A stretch of 64,000 nucleotides of DNA from contig NZ_CP043727.1 of NCBI RefSeq assembly GCF_009831415.1, positions 248,001-312,000 of the forward strand. Reading direction: 5' to 3'. Below the pieces are notes generated by a model. That model was not told the DNA's origin, ran no database searches, and saw only the letters and a program-made list of their open reading frames with translations. Origin of the DNA: Yersinia canariae. GTDB taxonomy: Bacteria; Pseudomonadota; Gammaproteobacteria; Enterobacterales; Enterobacteriaceae. Made by a program: the position numbers and the translations under genes. Positions 1 through 9,642 of the stretch are shown here, in pieces. Each line of letters opens with the position of its first letter. Position 1 is the first letter of the stretch.

Positions 1-948
1 GCGGCTCAAGAACAAGAGCGGCCAACCAAAGAAGGATTTTTTGCACGATTAAAGCGCAGTTTAATTAAAACTAAACAGAATCTTGGCTCCGGTTTTATGG
101 GGCTATTCCGTGGCAAGAAAATCGACGACGATTTGTTTGAAGAATTAGAAGAACAGCTCCTAATTGCAGATGTTGGCGTCGAAACAACCCGAAAAATCAT
201 TACTTCTTTGACAGAGCATGCCAGCCGTAAGCAGCTAAAAGATGCCGAAGCGTTGTATGGCAAACTCAAAGAGGAAATGTCTGAAATTCTGTCTAAAGTG
301 GACAAACCATTAGACGTCAGTGGTAAGAATCCATTTGTTATTTTAATGGTTGGTGTGAATGGCGTGGGTAAAACTACGACCATCGGCAAGTTGGCACGCC
401 AATTCCAGGCCGAGGGGAAATCCGTCATGCTGGCCGCGGGTGATACTTTCCGCGCGGCGGCAGTAGAACAGCTGCAAGTTTGGGGTGATCGCAACAAGAT
501 TGCTGTTGTTGCACAACATACTGGCGCTGACTCTGCATCCGTCATTTTCGATGCGATCCAAGCGGCTAAAGCGCGTGGTATTGATGTGCTCTTGGCTGAT
601 ACGGCAGGGCGTCTGCAAAATAAAGCCCACCTGATGGAAGAGCTGAAGAAGATTGTTCGTGTGATGAAAAAGCTGGACGGCGATGCCCCCCATGAGGTTA
701 TGCTGACGTTGGATGCCAGTACCGGACAAAATGCGGTTAGTCAGGCGAAACTGTTTAATGAAGCTGTGGGCCTGACCGGAATTACCCTAACTAAACTCGA
801 CGGCACCGCCAAGGGCGGGGTGATTTTTGCCATCGCGGATCAGTTCGGTATCCCAATTCGCTACATCGGTGTTGGGGAAGGTATAGAGGATTTACGGCCA
901 TTTAAGGCTGACGATTTTATTGAGGCTCTTTTTGCCCGAGAGGATTAA
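1..948 (+). CDS. ftsY: Signal recognition particle receptor FtsY, C-terminal part (5' end outside window)
   Basis: GTPase that docks the SRP-ribosome complex at the inner membrane for co-translational insertion. The frame is open from base 1, so the acidic N-terminal A domain lies outside the window and only the NG domain is present. Visible motifs are the P-loop GVNGVGKTT, the DTAGR loop and TKLDG for guanine recognition, followed by the closing GVGEGIEDLRPF helix region. The ATG at 97 is internal and should not be taken as the start. It is followed 5 bp later by ftsE, the conserved ftsY-ftsE-ftsX order of enterobacteria. Confidence 0.97.
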   Translation, partial: AAQEQERPTKEGFFARLKRSLIKTKQNLGSGFMGLFRGKKIDDDLFEELEEQLLIADVGVETTRKIITSLTEHASRKQLKDAEALYGKLKEEMSEILSKVDKPLDVSGKNPFVILMVGVNGVGKTTTIGKLARQFQAEGKSVMLAAGDTFRAAAVEQLQVWGDRNKIAVVAQHTGADSASVIFDAIQAAKARGIDVLLADTAGRLQNKAHLMEELKKIVRVMKKLDGDAPHEVMLTLDASTGQNAVSQAKLFNEAVGLTGITLTKLDGTAKGGVIFAIADQFGIPIRYIGVGEGIEDLRPFKADDFIEALFARED

Positions 949-953
949 TACGG

Positions 954-1622
954 ATGATTCGCTTTGAACAGGTCAGTAAAGCTTATCTGGGCGGACGACA
1001 GGCGCTGCAAGGGGTAGATTTTCATCTGCGTCCAGCGGAAATGGCGTTTTTGACCGGCCATTCCGGTGCAGGGAAAAGTACTCTGCTGAAACTGATTTGT
1101 GGTATCGAGCGCCCCAGTGCCGGCCATATCTGGTTTGGTGGTCATGATATCAGCCGCCTGAAAAACCGCGAAGTACCTTTTTTGCGTCGCCAGATCGGGA
1201 TGATCTTCCAAGATCATCACCTGCTGTTGGACAGAACGGTATATGACAATGTTGCCATGCCATTGATTATCGCTGGTGCCAGTACCGAAGATATTCGCCG
1301 CAGGGTGTCAGCGGCATTAGATAAAGTAGGGCTGTTGGATAAAGCGAAAAACTTCCCTATTCAGCTTTCTGGTGGTGAGCAACAGCGTGTTGGTATTGCT
1401 CGTGCGGTGGTAAACAAGCCCGCAGTATTACTGGCCGATGAACCGACTGGTAACTTGGATGATGCGCTATCTGAAGGCATTTTGCGTTTATTCGAAGAGT
1501 TTAACCGTGTGGGTGTTACCGTGTTAATGGCTACCCACGATACGTCGTTGATTGCCCGGCGGCGCTACCCGATTCTGACATTAAGTCAGGGGCGGATGTC
1601 AGGAGCGCATCATGGCGAATAA
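954..1622 (+). CDS. ftsE: Cell division ATP-binding protein FtsE
   Basis: ATPase of the FtsEX divisome complex, which couples ATP hydrolysis to activation of septal peptidoglycan hydrolases through EnvC. The 222-residue protein has Walker [10 protein letters not shown] (about residue 36), the ABC signature [14 protein letters not shown], Walker [13 protein letters not shown] and the switch histidine in MATHD. The length equals that of E. coli FtsE. Its 3' end overlaps the ftsX start by 11 bp, implying translational coupling. Confidence 0.98.
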   Translation: MIRFEQVSKAYLGGRQALQGVDFHLRPAEMAFLTGHSGAGKSTLLKLICGIERPSAGHIWFGGHDISRLKNREVPFLRRQIGMIFQDHHLLLDRTVYDNVAMPLIIAGASTEDIRRRVSAALDKVGLLDKAKNFPIQLSGGEQQRVGIARAVVNKPAVLLADEPTGNLDDALSEGILRLFEEFNRVGVTVLMATHDTSLIARRRYPILTLSQGRMSGAHHGE

Positions 1623-2568
1623 TAGTGCGCAGAAAGCAAAAACCAAGGCGTTGAAGGGCGGTTGGCGCGAACAGTGGCGCTATTCGTGGGTTAATGCTAT
1701 TGCCGATATGATGCGCCAGCCACTGGCGACACTACTCACCGTGATGGTGATTGCCATCTCACTGACACTGCCGAGTGTGTGTTATATCGTGTGGAAGAAT
1801 GTCGGCCAAGCGGCGGATCAATGGTATCCAACCCCACAGTTGACGGTGTATCTGGATAAAGCGCTGGATGATAACGCGGCTGAAAATGTCGTGACCGCGC
1901 TGAAAGCAGAAGCTGGTGTTGAGAAAGTTAATTATCTGTCGCGTGAAGAAGCGATGGGTGAGTTTCGTAACTGGTCTGGTTTTGGCGGTGCTTTGGATAT
2001 GCTGGAAGAAAACCCACTGCCTGCGGTTGCCATTATTACGCCTAAGCTGGATTTCCAAAGCTCAGGTACGCTCGATACCTTGCGTGACCGGGTCAGTAAG
2101 GTTGAGGGGGTCGCTGAAGTTCGTATGGATGACAGTTGGTTTGCTCGTTTGGCGGCATTGACCGGGCTAGTTGGGCAAGTTGCGGCAATGATTGGCGTGT
2201 TGATGGTGGTTGCCGTATTCCTGGTCATTGGTAACAGTGTGCGTCTGAGTATCTTTAGCCGTCGCGATACTATCAATGTCATGAAACTGATTGGGGCGAC
2301 TGATGGGTTTATCCTACGGCCATTCTTAAATGGTGGCGCAATGCTCGGCTTTGGTGGCGCGGTGTTATCACTAATACTCTCTGAAGCGTTGGTATGGAAG
2401 CTCGGGTCGGTTGTTACGCAGGTCGCCACAGTATTCGGAACGAGCTTTGTACTACATGGTTTAAGCTGGGATGAGTGCCTGCTGTTGGTATTGATCTCTG
2501 CCATGATTGGCTGGATTGCAGCTTGGCTGGCGACGGTTCAACATTTACGCCGATTTACACCGCAGTAA
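1612..2568 (+). CDS. ftsX: Cell division membrane protein FtsX
   Basis: Inner-membrane partner of FtsE that transmits ATPase state to periplasmic EnvC. The 318-residue protein has a cytoplasmic N-terminus, a first membrane segment near residues 40-60, a large periplasmic loop (about 65-190) and three C-terminal membrane segments ending at [10 protein letters not shown]. This is the usual four-segment FtsX topology. It is the last gene of ftsYEX, and a 10-bp hairpin lies 18 bp after the stop. Confidence 0.97.
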   Translation: MANNSAQKAKTKALKGGWREQWRYSWVNAIADMMRQPLATLLTVMVIAISLTLPSVCYIVWKNVGQAADQWYPTPQLTVYLDKALDDNAAENVVTALKAEAGVEKVNYLSREEAMGEFRNWSGFGGALDMLEENPLPAVAIITPKLDFQSSGTLDTLRDRVSKVEGVAEVRMDDSWFARLAALTGLVGQVAAMIGVLMVVAVFLVIGNSVRLSIFSRRDTINVMKLIGATDGFILRPFLNGGAMLGFGGAVLSLILSEALVWKLGSVVTQVATVFGTSFVLHGLSWDECLLLVLISAMIGWIAAWLATVQHLRRFTPQ

Positions 2569-2585
2569 AAAATGTTTGTTATACT

Positions 2586-2619
2586 CTTTCCCTGCGGTGC
2601 TCAGTTAAGGCAGGGAAAG
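2586..2619 (+). terminator. Stem-loop after ftsX
   Basis: Perfect 10-bp inverted repeat (CTTTCCCTGC / GCAGGGAAAG) with a 14-nt loop, 18 bp after the ftsX stop. The following bases (GGTCATTATTT) contain only a weak T-run, so termination may be partial. Confidence 0.55.
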
Positions 2620-2710
2620 GGTCATTATTTGCCTGTTAGTTCCATAGACTCCCCCTGATACGCGCAGTGAGTTATCTGCTAAAATCAACAGTTGAAACTG
2701 TGATCCAGTT

Positions 2711-2738
2711 TGAACTTTTATGGTAATAACCGGTCGAA
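2711..2738 (+). promoter_or_regulatory. Sigma-E-type promoter for rpoH
   Basis: GAACTT at 2712-2717 and TCGAA at 2734-2738 are separated by 16 bp, which fits the RpoE consensus. E. coli rpoH also has a sigma-E promoter (P3) about 100 bp upstream of the gene. Assignment is by motif and position only. Confidence 0.65.
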
Positions 2739-2850
2739 CAACACAGTGAAATGATAAGGTGCCCAGCGCTTGAATCTGCTTAAGCAGGTGCTAAAATATC
2801 GGCGCTGAGAGAAATTTGCACTAAACATGAATGCAATGAGAGGGTTTCGA

Positions 2851-3708
2851 ATGACCAAAGAAATGCAAACTTTAGCCTTAGTACCCCAAGGTAGTCTGGA
2901 AGCCTATATTCGGGCTGCCAATGCCTATCCAATGCTGACTGCAGAGGAAGAGCGGGAACTGGCTGAACGGCTGCATTACCAGGGCGATCTGGAGGCGGCT
3001 AAACAGCTAATCCTGTCTCACCTGCGCTTTGTTGCTCATGTTGCCCGTAACTATTCCGGGTATGGTTTGCCACAGGCTGACCTTATTCAGGAAGGTAATA
3101 TTGGCTTGATGAAAGCGGTTCGCCGTTTTAACCCCGAAGTTGGGGTGCGTCTGGTGTCCTTCGCGGTACACTGGATCAAAGCAGAAATTCACGAATATGT
3201 TCTGCGTAACTGGCGGATTGTTAAAGTCGCGACCACTAAAGCTCAGCGTAAGTTGTTCTTTAACCTGCGTAAAACCAAGCAGCGTTTAGGCTGGTTCAAT
3301 CAGGATGAAGTCGAGCTGGTTGCCAAAGAACTGGGTGTGACCAGTAAAGATGTTCGTGAGATGGAATCGCGCATGTCCGCTCAGGATATGACTTTCGACC
3401 CATCTCCAGATGACGAAGCTCGTGATGGCCAATCTATGGCACCCGTCCTGTATTTACAGGATAAAACCTCAGACTTTGCTGATGGCATTGAAGAGGATAA
3501 CTGGGACAATCACGCAGCAGACAAATTGTCTTATGCGTTGGAAGGTTTAGACGAGCGGAGTCAGCATATTATCCGTGCTCGTTGGCTGGATGATGACAAT
3601 AAGTCTACGTTGCAGGAGCTGGCTGATCAGTACGGTGTATCTGCTGAACGTGTTCGTCAGCTTGAAAAGAATGCGATGAAAAAATTACGTATGGCGATTG
3701 AAGCCTAA
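2851..3708 (+). CDS. rpoH: RNA polymerase sigma-32 (heat shock sigma factor)
   Basis: Sigma factor directing RNA polymerase to heat-shock promoters. The start at 2851 is preferred over the in-frame ATG at 2827 because GAGAGG lies just upstream and the product ([12 protein letters not shown]...) then aligns end to end with E. coli RpoH (285 versus 284 residues). Region 2 is nearly identical to E. coli. The RpoH box QRKLFFNLR is at residues 132-140, and the C-terminal helix-turn-helix reads [17 protein letters not shown]. In the family, translation is opened by heat through mRNA structure across the start region and the protein is turned over by FtsH; neither can be proved from sequence alone. 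Confidence 0.98.
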   Translation: MTKEMQTLALVPQGSLEAYIRAANAYPMLTAEEERELAERLHYQGDLEAAKQLILSHLRFVAHVARNYSGYGLPQADLIQEGNIGLMKAVRRFNPEVGVRLVSFAVHWIKAEIHEYVLRNWRIVKVATTKAQRKLFFNLRKTKQRLGWFNQDEVELVAKELGVTSKDVREMESRMSAQDMTFDPSPDDEARDGQSMAPVLYLQDKTSDFADGIEEDNWDNHAADKLSYALEGLDERSQHIIRARWLDDDNKSTLQELADQYGVSAERVRQLEKNAMKKLRMAIEA

Positions 3709-3738
3709 TACAGCGAGTTAGATGCTGTAACACAACTG

Positions 3739-3771
3739 AAAGGGCGATAATTATATCGCCCTTTTGCTTTT
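3739..3771 (+). terminator. Rho-independent terminator of rpoH
   Basis: 11-bp perfect stem (3739-3749 with 3754-3764), 4-nt loop, then TTTTGCTTTT. It lies 31 bp after the rpoH stop and separates rpoH from the convergent panM. Confidence 0.9.
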
Positions 3772-3778
3772 CTGATAT

Positions 3779-4171
3779 TCACCGCTGCCAACTGTGAGTG
3801 CCGCGACTAAAACCACAGGCACGCATGAAACCATCCACCGCTTCACGGTTTGCGGTTGCCACCTGATCGTCCTTCAATTGCCAGTGCTTCACTTGCGCTA
3901 ACTGGCGCAATGTTTCTTCAATAAGATAAAGCCCCACACCACGCCGGCGCGTCACTTCTCTGACATATAAATCCTGAAGCTCGGCCTGTTGGCCATCTAC
4001 GCTAACTTTAACTGCTCCTAACAAGCGCTCATTAAATCGCGCGGCAAAGAGCGGTTTACCGTCATTAATCCATTGCTGCCAGACAGTGTGTTGCTGCTCA
4101 GGCCAGATTTTCGCTAAATCGGTAAGATCCTGATGAGTAAGGGTTGTTAATTGTTCAATAGTCAGTTTCAT
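3779..4171 (-). CDS. panM: PanD maturation factor PanM/PanZ (GNAT family)
   Basis: Small GNAT-fold protein that binds acetyl-CoA and the aspartate decarboxylase PanD, promoting its self-cleavage and feedback-controlling beta-alanine/CoA synthesis. The 130-residue product starts MKLTIEQLTTL and carries the acetyl-CoA loop RRRGVG (about residues 75-80) inside VREVTRRRGVG, a block shared with E. coli PanM. In E. coli the gene lies between livJ and livK; here it is next to the only liv binding-protein gene. The assignment rests on recalled similarity plus position. Confidence 0.9.
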   Translation of the reverse strand: MKLTIEQLTTLTHQDLTDLAKIWPEQQHTVWQQWINDGKPLFAARFNERLLGAVKVSVDGQQAELQDLYVREVTRRRGVGLYLIEETLRQLAQVKHWQLKDDQVATANREAVDGFMRACGFSRGTHSWQR

Positions 4172-4592
4172 CGTCGATAGACCGCAAAGATGTAAGGGTT
4201 ATAGGGCTGTGGTTTATTGTACTAGATCACGGGTCAGAGAGTTGTGTAAGTTTTTCTGTACGTTCACGGGGGAAAATGTTTTTTCGCTACTGCATTTTCC
4301 GAGTTTTAACAGAGTAAATGATCACATAACTAGCACAATCTACTATCATTTGAGTAAAACCCATTCAATTTAATCCTAATTTTATGCTGTTTACACCGCT
4401 TGTTTCTGCTTGTCTCAGTTGATTTACAGCATAAAACTCCTGTTTAATAGCATGAAAAATAAAGTCTTATTAGAAAAAAGTATGACTTTTGAGACTAAAT
4501 CATTATTACTTATGAAGAAAACGTTACGGCGCTATAAAACGTTCAGACCAACACAACAAGCACGTTCACAATGACAGATGGGGAATTCGCGG
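4172..4592. other. panM-livK divergent intergenic region
   Basis: 421 bp of AT-rich sequence carrying the divergent promoters of panM and livK. No ORF is supported. A C/A-rich stretch lies just before the livK start (listed separately). Regulation by Lrp is known for E. coli liv genes, but I cannot call an Lrp site by eye. Confidence 0.6.
4547..4563 (+). promoter_or_regulatory. C/A-rich stretch, candidate GcvB sRNA target in livK leader
   Basis: ACCAACACAACAAGCAC lies 30-46 nt upstream of the livK ATG. GcvB represses many amino-acid transport mRNAs, including liv binding-protein genes in Salmonella/E. coli, by pairing its G/U-rich R1 region with such ACA-repeat sequences. This is motif-based inference. 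Confidence 0.45.
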
Positions 4593-5708
4593 ATGAAATT
4601 AACAAAAGGTAAAGTGTTGCTGGCTGGGTGTATAGCAATGGCGATGAGTCATTCTGTGCTGGCGAAAGACATCAAAGTTGCCATTGTTGGCGCAATGTCT
4701 GGCCCGGTTGCCCAATACGGTGACATGGAATTTACCGGTGCTCGTCAGGCTATTGCTGATATCAATGCCAAAGGCGGAATTAATGGCGATAAATTGGTCG
4801 GTGTGGAATACGATGATGCCTGCGACCCGAAACAAGCGGTAGCTGTTGCTAACAAAGTGATTAATGACGGCATCCGTTATGTAATCGGACACCTGTGTTC
4901 CTCTTCAACTCAGCCTGCTTCAGATATTTATGAAGATGAAGGCGTGATTATGATCACCCCTGCGGCCACCAATGCTGACCTGACCACCCGTGGTTATAAA
5001 ATGATTATGCGGACCACAGGTCTGGACTCTGATCAAGGCCCAACGGCGGCAAAATATATCCTTGAAACTATCAAACCTAAACGAATTGCTGTCATACATG
5101 ATAAGCAGCAATACGGTGAAGGTTTGGCGCGCTCTGTACGTGATAGCCTGAAAAAGCAAGGTACAGAACCTGTGCTGTTTGAAGGTGTGACTGCAGGCGA
5201 TAAAGATTTCTCTACACTGGTTGCTCGCTTGAAGAAAGAAAACGTCGATTTTGTTTATTTCGGCGGCTACTACCCAGAAATGGGCCAAATTCTGCGCCAG
5301 GCGAAGCAAGCTGGCTTGACCGCTCGCTTTATGGGGCCAGAAGGTGTGGGTAACTCCTCACTGTCTAACATCGCAGGTGATGCTTCTGAAGGCATGTTAG
5401 TGACATTACCAAAACGCTATGACCAGGTTCCTACTAACCAACCTATCGTGGATGCGCTGAAAGCGAAGAAACTGGACCCTACTGGCCCATTCGTCTGGAC
5501 GACCTACGCTGCGCTGCAATCATTGACAACTGCGATGGAACGTAGCGGCAGCCAAGAACCCGCTGATTTAGTCAAGGATCTGAAAACCGGCAAGCCGGTA
5601 GAAACAGTGATGGGGCCATTGAACTGGGATGAGAAAGGCGATCTGAAAGGGTTTGAGTTCGGTATTTTTGAATGGCATGCGGATGGCTCATCTACCGCAG
5701 TCAAATAA
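4593..5708 (+). CDS. livK: Branched-chain amino acid ABC transporter periplasmic binding protein
   Basis: Periplasmic receptor for leucine/isoleucine/valine feeding LivHMGF. The start at 4593 is chosen over the upstream ATG (4578) because GGGGAA sits 7 nt before it and it gives a clean signal peptide ([13 protein letters not shown]... cut after VLA, about residue 24). The mature protein shows the LIV-binding fold and the disulphide cysteines in DDACDPKQ and GHLCSSST. The N-terminal part resembles E. coli LivJ ([14 protein letters not shown]) and other parts LivK, so the one gene may serve both roles. The symbol is given by position next to livH. Confidence 0.93.
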   Translation: MKLTKGKVLLAGCIAMAMSHSVLAKDIKVAIVGAMSGPVAQYGDMEFTGARQAIADINAKGGINGDKLVGVEYDDACDPKQAVAVANKVINDGIRYVIGHLCSSSTQPASDIYEDEGVIMITPAATNADLTTRGYKMIMRTTGLDSDQGPTAAKYILETIKPKRIAVIHDKQQYGEGLARSVRDSLKKQGTEPVLFEGVTAGDKDFSTLVARLKKENVDFVYFGGYYPEMGQILRQAKQAGLTARFMGPEGVGNSSLSNIAGDASEGMLVTLPKRYDQVPTNQPIVDALKAKKLDPTGPFVWTTYAALQSLTTAMERSGSQEPADLVKDLKTGKPVETVMGPLNWDEKGDLKGFEFGIFEWHADGSSTAVK

Positions 5709-5775
5709 CAATAATATTAGAATAATCAAGTTGTAGGGTTGCTGTTGCAGCAATCCGGCCCCTTTTACCAACTGC

Positions 5776-5798
5776 ATCCCCCCACGTTCCGGGGGGAT
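5776..5798 (+). other. GC-rich stem-loop between livK and livH
   Basis: 8-bp perfect stem (ATCCCCCC / GGGGGGAT, 7-nt loop) 67 bp after the livK stop. No T-run follows, so it is more likely a 3'-end-protecting stem giving excess binding protein over membrane subunits than a full terminator. Confidence 0.6.
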
Positions 5799-5872
5799 TC
5801 TTCCTCTCTGCACACAGTAGATTAGGCGCAGTTGACTAGGGCAGCCAGGCAAGTGAATCAAAGGGTTAGGGT

Positions 5873-6799
5873 ATGTCAGAGCAGTTTCTTTATTTCCTGC
5901 AACAGATGTTCAACGGCGTGACGTTGGGCAGCACTTATGCGCTGATCGCCATTGGTTACACCATGGTGTATGGCATTATCGGCATGATCAACTTTGCCCA
6001 CGGCGAAGTGTATATGATAGGCAGCTACGTCTCCTTTATCGTGATCGCCGCATTGATGATGATGGGTATCGATGCCAGTTGGTTATTGATTGGCTCTGCT
6101 TTTCTCGTATCAATAGTGATTGCCAGTGCTTATGGTTGGAGTATTGAGCGGGTTGCATATAAGCCGGTTCGTAGCTCCAAGCGCTTGATCGCACTGATCT
6201 CAGCGATTGGGATGTCTATCTTCTTGCAAAACTACGTCAGCTTGACCCAAGGTTCGCGGGATCTGGCGTTACCGAGCTTGGTGACTGGCCAGTGGACATT
6301 GGCAGAGGCTAATGGCTTTGCCGCGACCATCAGCACCATGCAGTTGACCATTTGGATAGTGACCTTCCTCGCTATGCTGGGGCTGACACTCTTTATCCGC
6401 TATTCCCGTATGGGCCGCGCCTGCCGTGCCTGTGCCGAAGATTTAAAAATGGCCAGTTTACTGGGCATTAACACGGACAGGGTTATCTCGCTGACTTTTG
6501 TTATCGGTGCGCTGATGGCCGCTGTCGCTGGGGTTTTGCTGGGGCAATTTTATGGTGTGATTAACCCATACATCGGCTTTATGGCTGGTATGAAAGCCTT
6601 TACCGCCGCGGTATTAGGCGGCATCGGCAGTATTCCGGGCGCGATGATTGGCGGCTTGATTCTGGGGGTCGCGGAAGCATTAACTTCTGCTTATCTCAGC
6701 ACAGAATACAAAGATGCGGTTTCATTCGCATTACTGATTGTCGTGTTGTTAGTGATGCCGACCGGGATTTTAGGCCGCCCGGAGGTTGAAAAAGTATGA
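5873..6799 (+). CDS. livH: Branched-chain amino acid ABC transporter permease LivH
   Basis: First membrane subunit of the LIV/LS importer. The 308-residue, strongly hydrophobic protein has about eight membrane segments. It carries family-typical stretches near [15 protein letters not shown] and [16 protein letters not shown]. It overlaps livM by 4 bp (ATGA), so translation is coupled. The length matches E. coli LivH (308). Confidence 0.97.
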   Translation: MSEQFLYFLQQMFNGVTLGSTYALIAIGYTMVYGIIGMINFAHGEVYMIGSYVSFIVIAALMMMGIDASWLLIGSAFLVSIVIASAYGWSIERVAYKPVRSSKRLIALISAIGMSIFLQNYVSLTQGSRDLALPSLVTGQWTLAEANGFAATISTMQLTIWIVTFLAMLGLTLFIRYSRMGRACRACAEDLKMASLLGINTDRVISLTFVIGALMAAVAGVLLGQFYGVINPYIGFMAGMKAFTAAVLGGIGSIPGAMIGGLILGVAEALTSAYLSTEYKDAVSFALLIVVLLVMPTGILGRPEVEKV

Positions 6800-8082
6800 A
6801 ACAACTCAATTTCCTAAACGCCATTATTTCCAGCTTCGTTTTACTGGTTCTCGCATCCTTTGTGATGGGATTGCAGTTACAGTTAGACGGCACCAAACTT
6901 ATTGTGCAAGGCGCTTCAGAAGTACGCTGGCTGTGGATTGGCGCGGCTTGTCTCGTCGTGTTTTTCTTCCAGTTAGTGCGCCCATTCATTCAGCAGGGGA
7001 TTAAAAAAGTCTCTGGCCCGGCATGGGTATTACCCAGCTTTGACGGCACGACACCACGCCAGAAGTTATTGGCCGCGGCAATTATTATCGCCGCAATAGC
7101 TTGGCCGTTTTTGGTCTCGCGAGGTTCAGTTGATATCGCGACTCTGACACTGATTTACGTCATGTTAGGGCTGGGATTGAACGTTGTGGTCGGGCTATCA
7201 GGCTTGTTAGTCCTGGGTTACGGTGGGTTTTATGCTATCGGTGCCTATACCTATGCTTTACTGAATCACTATTACGGTTTAGGTTTCTGGGAAAGTTTGC
7301 CTCTGGCAGGGATTATCGCGGCACTGTCGGGCTTCCTGTTGGGTTTCCCGGTCTTACGTTTGCGCGGGGATTATTTAGCCATTGTGACACTCGGTTTTGG
7401 TGAGATTGTGCGTATTTTGCTGCTCAATAATACTGAAATTACCGGTGGGCCGAATGGTATTAGCCAAATTCCTAAACCTACTCTGTTTGGTTTGGAGTTC
7501 AGCCGCACCGCGAAAGACGGGGGCTGGGACACTTTCCACAATTTCTTTGGCCTCACTTATGACCCAAGCGACCGCATCATTTTCCTGTATATGGTAGCGC
7601 TGTTGCTGGTAATCCTAACTCTGTTTGTGATTAACCGATTGTTACGTATGCCATTGGGGCGGGCTTGGGAAGCATTGCGCGAAGACGAAATTGCCTGCCG
7701 CTCACTGGGCTTGAGTCCAACAAAAATCAAGCTAACCGCATTTACCATCAGTGCCGCTTTCGCTGGTTTCGCCGGCACGCTGTTTGCTGCCCGGCAAGGG
7801 TTTGTTAGCCCTGAATCTTTCACTTTTGTGGAATCCGCTTTTGTCTTGGCGATTGTGGTACTCGGCGGAATGGGGTCACAGTTCGCCGTTATTCTGGCTG
7901 CTGTATTGCTGGTGGTTTCGCGTGAATTAATGCGAGATCTCAATGCTTACAGTATGTTGTTGCTGGGTGCATTGATGGTATTGATGATGATCTGGCGGCC
8001 GCAGGGCCTGTTACCAATGAAACGGCCACAGTTGAAGCTGAAAGTTGCCGACATCAAAGCGAAGCAGGGGGAGCAAGCATGA
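6796..8082 (+). CDS. livM: Branched-chain amino acid ABC transporter permease LivM
   Basis: Second membrane subunit of the LIV/LS importer. The 428-residue protein is close to E. coli LivM (425), with extra N-terminal membrane segments before the conserved permease core ([19 protein letters not shown], about residue 135 onward). The cytoplasmic EAA-like region reads [18 protein letters not shown]. It overlaps livH by 4 bp upstream and livG by 4 bp downstream. Confidence 0.97.
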   Translation: MKQLNFLNAIISSFVLLVLASFVMGLQLQLDGTKLIVQGASEVRWLWIGAACLVVFFFQLVRPFIQQGIKKVSGPAWVLPSFDGTTPRQKLLAAAIIIAAIAWPFLVSRGSVDIATLTLIYVMLGLGLNVVVGLSGLLVLGYGGFYAIGAYTYALLNHYYGLGFWESLPLAGIIAALSGFLLGFPVLRLRGDYLAIVTLGFGEIVRILLLNNTEITGGPNGISQIPKPTLFGLEFSRTAKDGGWDTFHNFFGLTYDPSDRIIFLYMVALLLVILTLFVINRLLRMPLGRAWEALREDEIACRSLGLSPTKIKLTAFTISAAFAGFAGTLFAARQGFVSPESFTFVESAFVLAIVVLGGMGSQFAVILAAVLLVVSRELMRDLNAYSMLLLGALMVLMMIWRPQGLLPMKRPQLKLKVADIKAKQGEQA

Positions 8083-8846
8083 GTACGCAACCTTTGTTAG
8101 CTGTTGAAGGGCTGTCGATGCGCTTTGGTGGGTTATTGGCGGTGAACAATGTTGGCCTGCATCTCAATCAAGGGGAGATAGTCTCGCTGATTGGGCCAAA
8201 TGGCGCGGGTAAAACCACAATTTTTAACTGCCTGACCGGATTTTATCGCCCGACTGGCGGCACCATTAAATTACGAGATCGCCATATTGAAGGGCTACCT
8301 GGACAGGTAATTGCTCGAATGGGCGTGATTCGGACTTTCCAACATGTGCGCTTGTTCCGTGAGATGACCGTGGTCGAGAACCTGCTGGTGGCGCAACACC
8401 AACATCTTAAAAGTGGTGTGTTTGCTGGCTTGCTGAAAACTCCGGGCTTTCGACGGGCGGAGGCTGATGCATTAGAGCGTGCAGCAACCTGGTTAGAGCG
8501 TGTCGGATTATTGGATCTGGCCAACCGTCAGGCGGGGAATTTGGCTTACGGGCAGCAACGCCGTTTGGAAATTGCCCGCTGTATGGTGACCCGCCCTGAG
8601 CTATTAATGTTAGATGAACCAGCCGCTGGCCTGAACCCGAAAGAAACTGATGAGTTGAATCAGTTAATTATGGAGTTGCGCGACCAGCACCGAGTTTCGG
8701 TATTGCTCATTGAGCACGACATGAAATTGGTGATGGGGATTTCTGATCGTATTTATGTGGTGAATCAGGGGACGCCGTTGGCGCATGGCTCACCAGCAGA
8801 AATCCGTAATAATCCGGATGTGATCCGGGCCTATTTGGGCGAATAA
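8079..8846 (+). CDS. livG: Branched-chain amino acid ABC transporter ATPase LivG
   Basis: One of the two ATPases of the importer. It has Walker [10 protein letters not shown] and Walker [14 protein letters not shown], with the switch histidine in LIEHDM. The signature motif is [13 protein letters not shown] rather than canonical LSGGQ, as is usual in LivG. The 255 residues match the family length. It overlaps livM by 4 bp. Confidence 0.98.
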   Translation: MSTQPLLAVEGLSMRFGGLLAVNNVGLHLNQGEIVSLIGPNGAGKTTIFNCLTGFYRPTGGTIKLRDRHIEGLPGQVIARMGVIRTFQHVRLFREMTVVENLLVAQHQHLKSGVFAGLLKTPGFRRAEADALERAATWLERVGLLDLANRQAGNLAYGQQRRLEIARCMVTRPELLMLDEPAAGLNPKETDELNQLIMELRDQHRVSVLLIEHDMKLVMGISDRIYVVNQGTPLAHGSPAEIRNNPDVIRAYLGE

Positions 8847-8870
8847 AAGTGGGCGAGGCATAAACATAAC

Positions 8871-9572
8871 ATGTTGTCATTTAATAAAGTTTCAGCCCAT
8901 TACGGCAAAATTCAAGCACTGCATCAGGTTAGTCTGCACATTCAACAAGGTGAAATTGTTACCTTAATTGGTGCTAATGGGGCGGGTAAAACCACCCTGC
9001 TGGGCACCTTGTGCGGCGAACCTCGCGCCACTGAAGGCAGCATTGTGTTTGGTGAGCAGGATATTACCGACTGGCAGACCGCGCGCATTATGCGTGAGGC
9101 GATTGCCATTGTGCCGGAAGGTCGCCGGATGTTTTCCCGCATGACGGTTGAAGAAAACCTGGCAATGGGCGGTTTTTTTGCTGATCGCCAGCAATATCAA
9201 CAGCGTATTGAGCGAGTTTACGACTTATTCCCACGGCTGTTTGAGCGCCGTGTCCAGCGGGCTGGCACTATGTCTGGTGGTGAACAGCAAATGTTGGCAA
9301 TTGGGCGTGCTTTGATGAGCCAGCCTAAGTTGTTACTGTTGGATGAGCCGTCTCTGGGCCTGGCACCGATTATTATTTTGCAAATATTCGATACTATTCA
9401 ACAACTAAGAGAAGAGGGAATGACTATCTTCTTGGTTGAACAGAATGCGAACCAGGCGCTGAAATTGGCCGACCGAGGGTATGTGTTGGAGAATGGCCGT
9501 ATCGTTCTGGAAGATACCGGTGCGGCATTGCTGGCCAACGAAGCCGTGCGTTCTGCTTACCTGGGCGGTTAA
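8871..9572 (+). CDS. livF: Branched-chain amino acid ABC transporter ATPase LivF
   Basis: Second ATPase of the importer. It has Walker A GANGAGKTT, signature MSGGEQQMLAIGRA, Walker B LLLLDEPSLGLAP and LVEQNANQAL. Its 233 residues are close to E. coli LivF (237). It is the last gene of livHMGF and is followed 31 bp later by a terminator. In E. coli the next gene is ugpB; here a 6-kb fimbrial operon intervenes. Confidence 0.97.
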   Translation: MLSFNKVSAHYGKIQALHQVSLHIQQGEIVTLIGANGAGKTTLLGTLCGEPRATEGSIVFGEQDITDWQTARIMREAIAIVPEGRRMFSRMTVEENLAMGGFFADRQQYQQRIERVYDLFPRLFERRVQRAGTMSGGEQQMLAIGRALMSQPKLLLLDEPSLGLAPIIILQIFDTIQQLREEGMTIFLVEQNANQALKLADRGYVLENGRIVLEDTGAALLANEAVRSAYLGG

Positions 9573-9603
9573 ACATTTCTTCAACTTATTTGCATTTTTA
9601 ATT

Positions 9604-9630
9604 AAGGCCCGGTTCAGGGCCTTATTATTT
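9604..9630 (+). terminator. Terminator of livHMGF
   Basis: 7-bp GC-rich stem (AAGGCCC / GGGCCTT, 6-nt loop) followed by ATTATTT. It also marks the boundary to the fimbrial operon, whose last gene ends 13 bp downstream on the opposite strand. Confidence 0.8.
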
Positions 9631-9642
9631 ATCTGATAAACC

